From Pogonophryne albipinna (lineage: Eukaryota; Chordata; Actinopteri; Perciformes; Artedidraconidae), in the NCBI GenBank assembly GCA_028583405.1, contig CM053256.1, positions 3,714,424 through 3,778,423 on the forward strand: a stretch of DNA of 64,000 nucleotides, read 5' to 3'. Below the pieces are notes generated by a model. The model did no database searches. It was not told the origin of the DNA and saw only the letters and a list, made by a program, of their open reading frames with translations. Positions 48,526 through 64,000 of the stretch are shown one piece after another (position 1 is the first letter of the stretch; each line of letters starts with the position of its first letter). The translations under genes and the position numbers were made by a program.

Positions 48526-51500
48526 ATTGACATTTTGGCAACCCCAGTGAAAAACCTGGAGAATCATTTAAAGTGTTGAACAGCATACAACATACTACAA
48601 AATAAAAAGGCATCAATAAGTAACCATCTTCCTGAGACAATAATTACGTACAATTATCCTCCTTTTAAGCTCCATGCTAATGTGGCAAACATTTTCACAG
48701 CCTCAGTTTAGTGTTAAATACACTAAGGACAATCAGACAGCTTCCTTAATTAAAGTCATTCATTATTACAGTAAGATGCGACATGTGAGTAAGTGAATGT
48801 GTCATAGCGAGATTGCTTTTTAGTGCATCAAATTGTAACCTTTATACAAGCTGTCTCATTATCTTTACTCACTCCATACTGTATCGGCAACGACTTCCTC
48901 TGCAAATGACCCGACAACACATTAGCCAGATGTTTATTCTGCACAAGAGTCTGGAGTAAAAGATTAAAATCAACCCCCTCAGAAATAAGTTAACCTCAAG
49001 CGAGGCATTCAGAGTCTGATTGAAGAAAAACTTTTTAAACAAAGAGAAGATGATTGAGAAGATTGGATGAGTTAGTTTTAAGGAGAAATCCTCCATCAGA
49101 CTCTTTTACACTGTTATGAAACTTATCAAACTGTATGATAGTAAATGTATTCCAGGAGTTATTTGAGTGTACCCACTTTGCTGCAATCGGCCTCATCTAC
49201 TTCTAAATTTCACACGGTTCCTGGATTTGTAATAGAGTAAGAGAGTGAAATGTCAGATTGAAAAATGATTACTGAGAATACAGCGTGTCCTTGGAAAACA
49301 TTTTCAAACCTGCTTTTCATTTTGTTCTACTGGGGCGTCTGTCAGCTGAGGAAAATAGATATCATGGTCTAGTCTGCACTTAATGCATCCCTTCAAATTT
49401 GTTGGACCTCGGTGCAAATTGGTGTGTCTAGAAAAAAAACGTTTGAACTTTTCTGAAGTGCAGAGCTAACACAATGCCCTGCTAAGAAACTTGCATGATG
49501 TCACTTCTACGTTGGGTGGGTTATTTGAGTAAGTTAAAAAAAACGTCAAACCACTAAAATAGGCAGAGTGTTTAAACAGCATTAAAAATGTATTATCCTC
49601 GAGGAGGAAGATATGAGAAGCTGACAGGAAGATGAAGCAACACAAATGGAAGCCAGACAAAGCAGCAGCTCACTCCTGCTTTTAAGTCCTTTTCTGACCC
49701 CTCACCTCTCGACTAACGCTGAACGTCCTGCTGCCGTTGTTAGCCGGGCTTTATCAAGGGGACTTTATGCACTAAGCTTCACACGTTGTTACATTTTCCT
49801 CACTCACCTTATGTGTTTATATGAGTGGCTGTCAATGTGTTGTTGCTACAGAGTTTATGTTTGCATACAATGTTGTGAGCTTGCATACAGAAACCACATG
49901 ATCTTATGGTGATGCACAGAAATGTCATGCACACATGAATACATACATTTCTGAGCCCTGACAATACAGTTCCCCAAACCTCTTCTCCGAACACCGACTG
50001 TTACATCTAGCATCTCTCGTTCTCCACATGTTAATACAATATACATGAGGATGTAGTAAAAGCAATATGCCTACTTGGTCTTTAACAAGTTCGAAAGGTG
50101 GCAGCTATTTGTTTAGTCTTTTCAAAACCAAAAGCACTTTTTCTATATGTTTCAACAAACAACATTTCTTTTTGTTAGGCTAAGAAGACAGCAACCAATG
50201 AAAGTTTGGCATTGAAAAGGGCTTTTGTTAGAATTCAATAACTGTCTGTACTATTCATATTAGCCCCAGTCTTTTAGCATAGTAAAAGTGTAATACAGTG
50301 CAGCTTTAAGACCCTTTTAACAGATTGTGTTTAATCAAGCGTGTTGTAAATAAATAAATAAAATCTGCCAGACAGCATTTCAACCATGGAGTTATTACAC
50401 TTTAGCTAGCTAGCCATAGCTGTATTTCAGATTTCAGTCCACAAGAATCATAAATGCTTGCTACAAATGAGAAAGCTAATTTGTTCTACCTACCCAACTT
50501 TCAGTTTTATCGAGGTGCTTGACAGGCGTAGTATGCGTAACCGTATCTATCTCCTTCCTTCCACATAATTTGCCCACCCTCTCTATCCTCATCCTAACCT
50601 CACCTCATCTTCTCCATTTTCCATCTTGGTTCAACCCCATTTCCCCTCCTCTTCTATACACCCCCCTTCTTTCTTATCTTCTCACCTCCTTGCTCATCTC
50701 CTCTCGCCTGCAACACCACAACTGATCGTCTTCACTCTCTAATTCAGCAGCTTATCCGAGCATACAAGTTCTACAAAGCTCCATGATCCCTGTCACCTCA
50801 CAGCCCTCGCGGGAATCATGAGTCAGGGCTGCAGATAGACGACGGTGTCAGAGCAGGTGGGGGGGTGGAGGAAGGTGGGAGGTGACGGAGAGGTGGAGGA
50901 GGGGTAAGCGCTGCTGGGGGGGTTAGCTGAGGTTGGCAGAGACCCACGACACCAAGGAAAATGCAATGTGAGCAAAAGAGAGGGAAACAATATTTGAAAT
51001 CTAAAATAAATAATGGAAAAGTGACGATAGCATCTTAAGCGCTAGGCTGCATAGAGCCATCTACCTGCTTATCTTTTTGGGCTTTCTGTAATTTAAAATA
51101 AAGGCAAGAGAGAAATTAGCCGAATGAGTCAATCGATATTTAAAAAAATGAAGCGATAGAGACAGAGAAAGTGAGAGACACGGCTCCCCAGATGAAGGCA
51201 GATTGTCTTTGTTGGAGATTTAGTATAGATGTGAGTGACACACAAATCCAGATCTTAAGTGTGACTAAAAGAAGAACATCGGTGGTCCCCCATTAGTTCT
51301 TCTGCCCCCTTTCAGTTTCCCTCTCCAAAAGCTTCTCCCTCTGTTGTCCCTTTCTCCCTGCCTCATTTCTCCATTTGCTTCACTCCATTCCTCACATTTG
51401 GTGCCTTTTTTTGCTCTAAACCATCTGTAGCTTATTTCGTTTGCTCAATCCACCTTAACCTTCTAGACTCAATTTTCACACTCGCAGTCCTTTTCCTGTC

Positions 51501-52689
51501 CTTCGACTCTTTTTTTTATTTTCCTTCCCACTCATCTACCTTCATTTGAGAGTGAAGTTTCATTAAAAAGTTTCAAAAGTCAGTCTTGCTGCCCTTTCTG
51601 CTGCTGCCCTCTCGGTCCCCTCTCTTCCCTTCTCGTCTCTTTCTCTCCCGGTGTGTCTCTCTCCTGGTGGATTCCCCTTTGCCTCTCTCCACTAATGAAT
51701 TTTGGGCACTTTACAGCCACAGATGGTGCAGCAGGCGGCCGCTGGCGCCAGGGCATTGGCTTAACAAAGAGGGAAAGAAAGACAGAGTGCTGCAACGAGA
51801 GACCGTCTGCCATCACCTCCTTTAAAAGAGGATAGAAACCAACACATCACTGCATCGGCCATCACAGTATACCTCACTAGCTCTCATGCTGCATTGAGAC
51901 ACTGACATACACACTTTACTTTCACTTAGTCTCTTTTCATGTATTTCCCCTTCTTGCTCTTTTCTCAACACTCATCCTTTTTTCTCAGTGGCTCTCCAGT
52001 TAATTGCAAAACCGTGTTTTTTCTGGCAAGCTTGAAACCTCCTTTCGCTGCAAGGGAGCCTTCGGGCAAGGAAAACAACGCTGAAGTCGTGCTCCTCTCC
52101 TCATCTTTTCAACCCGCAGCACACCCTCATCTATTTCCTTTTATTTTATTCAACTCACACAACTTGAAGGTTTCAATGGTTAATTCATTCTGCCAAGGTC
52201 TCTGCAGCCTTAAAAGGTATCAGAGTGGAAGAGGGACAAGCGATGAAAGTGGGCATACTGCAGAGTGATGGAGTAAGTGAGGTTTGGTACAAATGTTTAT
52301 CAGTAAACAATCATCCAAGGTCTCAATAAGAAATCTTCATTCCCGTTTATTACAGCCTTGATCTCATTTGATTGTTTTTGTCTTTGAGTTCTGCCATGAT
52401 AACAATTTTCTTTCACAACCTGAAGTTTTACTCTCTCTTTTCATACACAATTGAAACAATCAGAGACAGAAAATAATTACTTGGTGGAAAACATCAACTT
52501 ATTTATTAAGGGTCTGCAAAAAGCTTTATTCAAAGGGATCTGAATGTAAAAATGTTTGGAAACAATAATCTGAACCATTATTTTAAGGTGAACATGGATG
52601 TGAGCATAATCCAAGATTCTCTGTGTGCTCAGTGGGACATTTTCACATTTAAAAAAAAATCTGTTTTTGAATTTGTTGAGTAATGGTAT
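48526..52689. other. probable first intron or 5' flank of iglon5, part 3
   Basis: Non-coding. Includes a pyrimidine-rich stretch at 50550-50720 and a G-rich tract at about 50850-50930. No gene, RNA or transposon recognised. Confidence 0.4.
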
Positions 52690-52853
52690 TACAGGGCGAC
52701 TGTGGCTGCGAGGGAGTGCGGTTGTCTTTCAACCAGAAGGTTGTGGGTTCAATCCCAGCCCATGCAGTCAACATGTCAATGTATCCTTGGGCAAGATACT
52801 TAACCCTGAGTTGTTCCTGATGGCCAATGGTGTGTGAATGTGTGTGAATGTTA
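52690..52853 (+). repeat. tRNA-SINE, 5' half (split by an L2 insertion)
   Basis: The tRNA-like head has a perfect pol III B box, GGTTCAATCCC (52746-52756). It is followed by the conserved body CCTTGGGCAAGATACTTAACC and a GTGTGAATG repeat. The rest of the SINE resumes at about 54732 beyond the LINE. Confidence 0.8.
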
Positions 52854-54731
52854 GGCAAGGCAAGGCAAGTTTATTTATATAGCACTTTTCAACACAAGGC
52901 AATTCAAAGTGCTTTACAAAAAAATAAAAGACATTAAGAAAATGGCATTTAAAATCAGTCATTAAAAAGAAAAGCTAATAAAATAAACATTAAAAGAAAA
53001 AATACATGAATAAAAGTTACAGTGCAGTCTAAGATGTGAATAGTTCAATTAAAAGCAGCGACAAAAAGAAAAGTCTTCAGCCTGGATTTAAAAGTAGTAA
53101 GAGTTGCAGCGGACCTGCAGGTTTCTGGGAGTTTGTTCCATATATTTGGAGCATAATAACTGAACGCTGCTTTACCATGTTTAGTTCTGACTCTGGGGAC
53201 AGAAAGCTGACCAGTCCCTGAAGACCTGAGAGATCTGGATGGTTCATAATTTAGCAGGAGGTCAGAAATGTATTTTGGGCCTAAACCAGTCAAAGCTTTA
53301 TAAACCAGCAGCAGTATTTTGAAATCTATTCTTTGACACACAGGAAGCCAGTGTAAAGACTTCAGAACAGGAGTGATGTGATCCACTTTCTTAGTGTTAG
53401 TGAGGACTCGAGCAGCGGCGTTCTGAATCAGCTGCAGCTTTCTAATAGATTTTTTAGTGAGACCTGTGAAGACACCATTGCAGTAGTCGAGTCTTCTGAA
53501 GATAAAAGCATGGACAAGTTTTTCCAAATCCTGCTGTGACATTAGTCTTTTAATCCTAGATATGTTCTTTAGGTGATAGTAGGCTGATTTAGTAACTGTT
53601 TTAATGTGACTGTTGAAACTCAGGTCAGAGTCCATGACTACACCTAGATTTCTGGCTTTATCTGTTGTTTTGAACATTGCAGACTGAAGCTCAGCGCTAA
53701 CTTTTATACGTTCTGCCTTGGCTCCAAAAACCATTACCTCAGTTTTATCTTTGTTTAATTGGAGAAAGTTCTGACACATCCAGTCATTGATTTGTTCAAT
53801 GCACTTACTCAGTGTTTGAATTGGAGCATAGTCTCCTGGTGAAATTGTTACGTAAATGTGTGTGTCATCCGCATAGCTATGTTAACTTATTTTGTTGTTC
53901 TTCATTATCTGAGCCAGTGGTAGCATGTAGATGTTAAAGAGAAGAGGCCCCAAGATGGAGCCTTGAGGTACCCCACATGTCATATTTGTCAACTCAGATG
54001 TGTATTTACCTATAGAAACAAAGTTGTTTCTGTCCTTTAAGTAGGATTCAAACCAATTTAGAACTGTTTCCGAAAGTCCCACCCAGTTTTCCTGTCGGTC
54101 TAGTAATATGCTGTGGTCAACAGTGTCAAACGCAGCACTGAGATCTAATAATACTAACACTGAAGTTCTGCCACTGTCTGTGTTTAAGTGGATGTCATTA
54201 AAGACCTTTACAAGAGCAGTCTCAGTGCTGTGGTTTGGACGAAAGCCTGACTGGAACACATCGAAACAGTTATTTAAATGCAAGAAATTACTCAACTGTT
54301 GAAAAACAACTTTTTCAATGATTTTACCTAGAAATGGGAGGTTTGATATGGGCCTGTAATTGTTCATTACTGAAGCATCTAGATTATTATTTTTTAAGAG
54401 CGGTTTAATGACTGCAGTTTTCAGGGTCTGTGGAAAAATACCTGAGTGAAGAGATTTGTTTACTATATGAAGTAGATCTGAGGCCATGCAAGGCAAAACA
54501 TCTTTGAAAAATCCTGTTGGAATAATATCAAGGCAGCAGGAGGAGGATTTCAGAAGTTGAATAATGTCCTCTAGTTTTATATCATTAATCTGATGGAATT
54601 GTGTCATGGTGTTTGAATTGATGTTAAGTGGACACAGAGACAACACATTTGCTGTACCTGATGCAGAGGCACTGACTGCTTGTCTGATTTTCTGAATTTT
54701 GTTAGGTCCTAGAGCAAGTGGTACTGCTCTG
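52854..54731 (-). mobile_element. 5'-truncated L2-type LINE
   Basis: A non-LTR retrotransposon inserted in antisense into a SINE. Its 3' end is at the low-coordinate side, with the GGCAAGGCAAGGCAAGTTTA and AAAGTGCTTTACA motifs seen at the ends of teleost L2 copies. The endonuclease domain and the start of the reverse transcriptase are missing, so it is 5'-truncated. Imperfect GTGTGAATG-type repeats on both sides fit a target-site duplication within the SINE. Confidence 0.85.
53045..54730 (-). pseudogene. L2 LINE reverse transcriptase, one in-frame stop
   Basis: Reverse transcriptase motifs in order: NYRPISNLPFLGKIIEKV, FQSGFRPNHSTETAL, LVLLDLSAAFDTVDHSILL (motif A aspartate) and CGVPQGSILGPLLF (motif B). 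A single TAA at about 53882-53884 then interrupts the frame, and the same frame continues HSYADDTHIY (catalytic motif C). The C-terminal region runs on to 53045 and includes KLQLIQNAAARVLT and LHWLPVCQRI, typical of L2 proteins. The N-terminal endonuclease is absent. It is a decayed copy that cannot mobilise itself. Confidence 0.88.
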
Positions 54732-54830
54732 TATGAATGGGTGTGAATGGGTGAATGACATGTAGTATGTAAAGCGCTTTGAGGGGTCGTAAAGACTGGA
54801 TAAAGCGCTATATAAGTACAGTTCATTTTA
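54732..54830 (+). repeat. tRNA-SINE, 3' half
   Basis: Continues the SINE broken at 52853: GTGTGAATGGGTGAATGACA, then GTAAAGCGCTTTGAG and AGCGCTATATAAGTACAGTTC. This tail is characteristic of percomorph tRNA-SINEs. The two halves together make one ordinary-length SINE. Confidence 0.8.
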
Positions 54831-57401
<2,571 letters not shown>

Positions 57402-57519
57402 TTATACTTGACAGCATAATCCTGCCATGCTGCTGTCTGTGATTTATGAGACCCAGTTAAAAGGATGTGAGGGTTCTCTCTTCCCTTCACCTCTCTCTCT
57501 TTATATCTCCAAGGTGTGT

Positions 57520-57520
<1 letters not shown>

Positions 57521-57558
<38 letters not shown>
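57521..57558. repeat. (GT)n microsatellite
   Basis: About 38 bp of GT, in opposite phase to the two (CA)n arrays that flank it. Confidence 0.95.
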
Positions 57559-57563
<5 letters not shown>

Positions 57564-57701
57564 ATGCGTGTTGAAAAGGAGGGGGAACATCTATATGAGG
57601 CGCAGGGTGAATCAAGTCACTTGTGTCCTCCTGTGATTTCTAACCACAAACTCTTGTGCCAAAGCACTGCAGTGCTCATCACTCACCTGCCCGGTATGAG
57701 T

Positions 57702-64000
<6,299 letters not shown>

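Overview
This window is from a ray-finned (teleost) fish genome, most likely percomorph. The evidence is large introns with GT/AG borders, vertebrate-only gene families, long CA/GT microsatellites, and a repeat load of Tc1-like and hAT DNA transposons, tRNA-derived SINEs and an L2-type LINE. There is no bacterial, viral or CRISPR content.

Three protein-coding genes can be supported. (1) A single-exon G-protein-coupled receptor on the + strand (1838-2851), a co-orthologue of the short-chain fatty acid receptors FFAR2/FFAR3. (2) Converging on it from the - strand, a five-exon gene (10581 down to 4959) that I assembled from splice sites. It encodes a compact immunoglobulin-superfamily receptor: signal peptide, V domain with a J-like strand, C1 domain, a transmembrane segment with a lysine, and a very short tail. 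The summed exons are exactly divisible by three (903 nt, 300 residues plus stop). (3) Further right on the - strand, seven coding exons of iglon5 (38364 down to 22789): three Ig domains, each split over two exons, ending in a GPI-attachment exon. Its signal-peptide exon was not found and probably lies beyond position 64000, so about 25 kb at the right (38365-64000) is best read as first intron or 5' flank.

Mobile DNA fills much of the rest. There is a complete Tc1-like transposon (11164-12797) with an intact DD34E transposase and nearly identical 285-bp inverted repeats. Five hAT-family elements have perfect 8-bp target-site duplications (6853-7571, 8946-9430, 12913-14508, 31756-32299, 34315-34517). 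There is a 176-bp fold-back element (37149-37324), a tRNA-SINE split by a 5'-truncated L2 LINE (52690-54830), and a second SINE with an internal 39-bp duplication (48277-48525).

The observations most worth following are the VJ-C1 receptor gene, the FFAR-like receptor that lacks the usual ligand-site histidine, the young Tc1 copy, a duplicated exon-like block downstream of iglon5 (17520-17655 and 20712-20865), and an old three-copy tandem repeat in the last iglon5 intron. No genes could be supported between 10582 and 22788 (apart from transposon remnants) or between 38365 and 64000.
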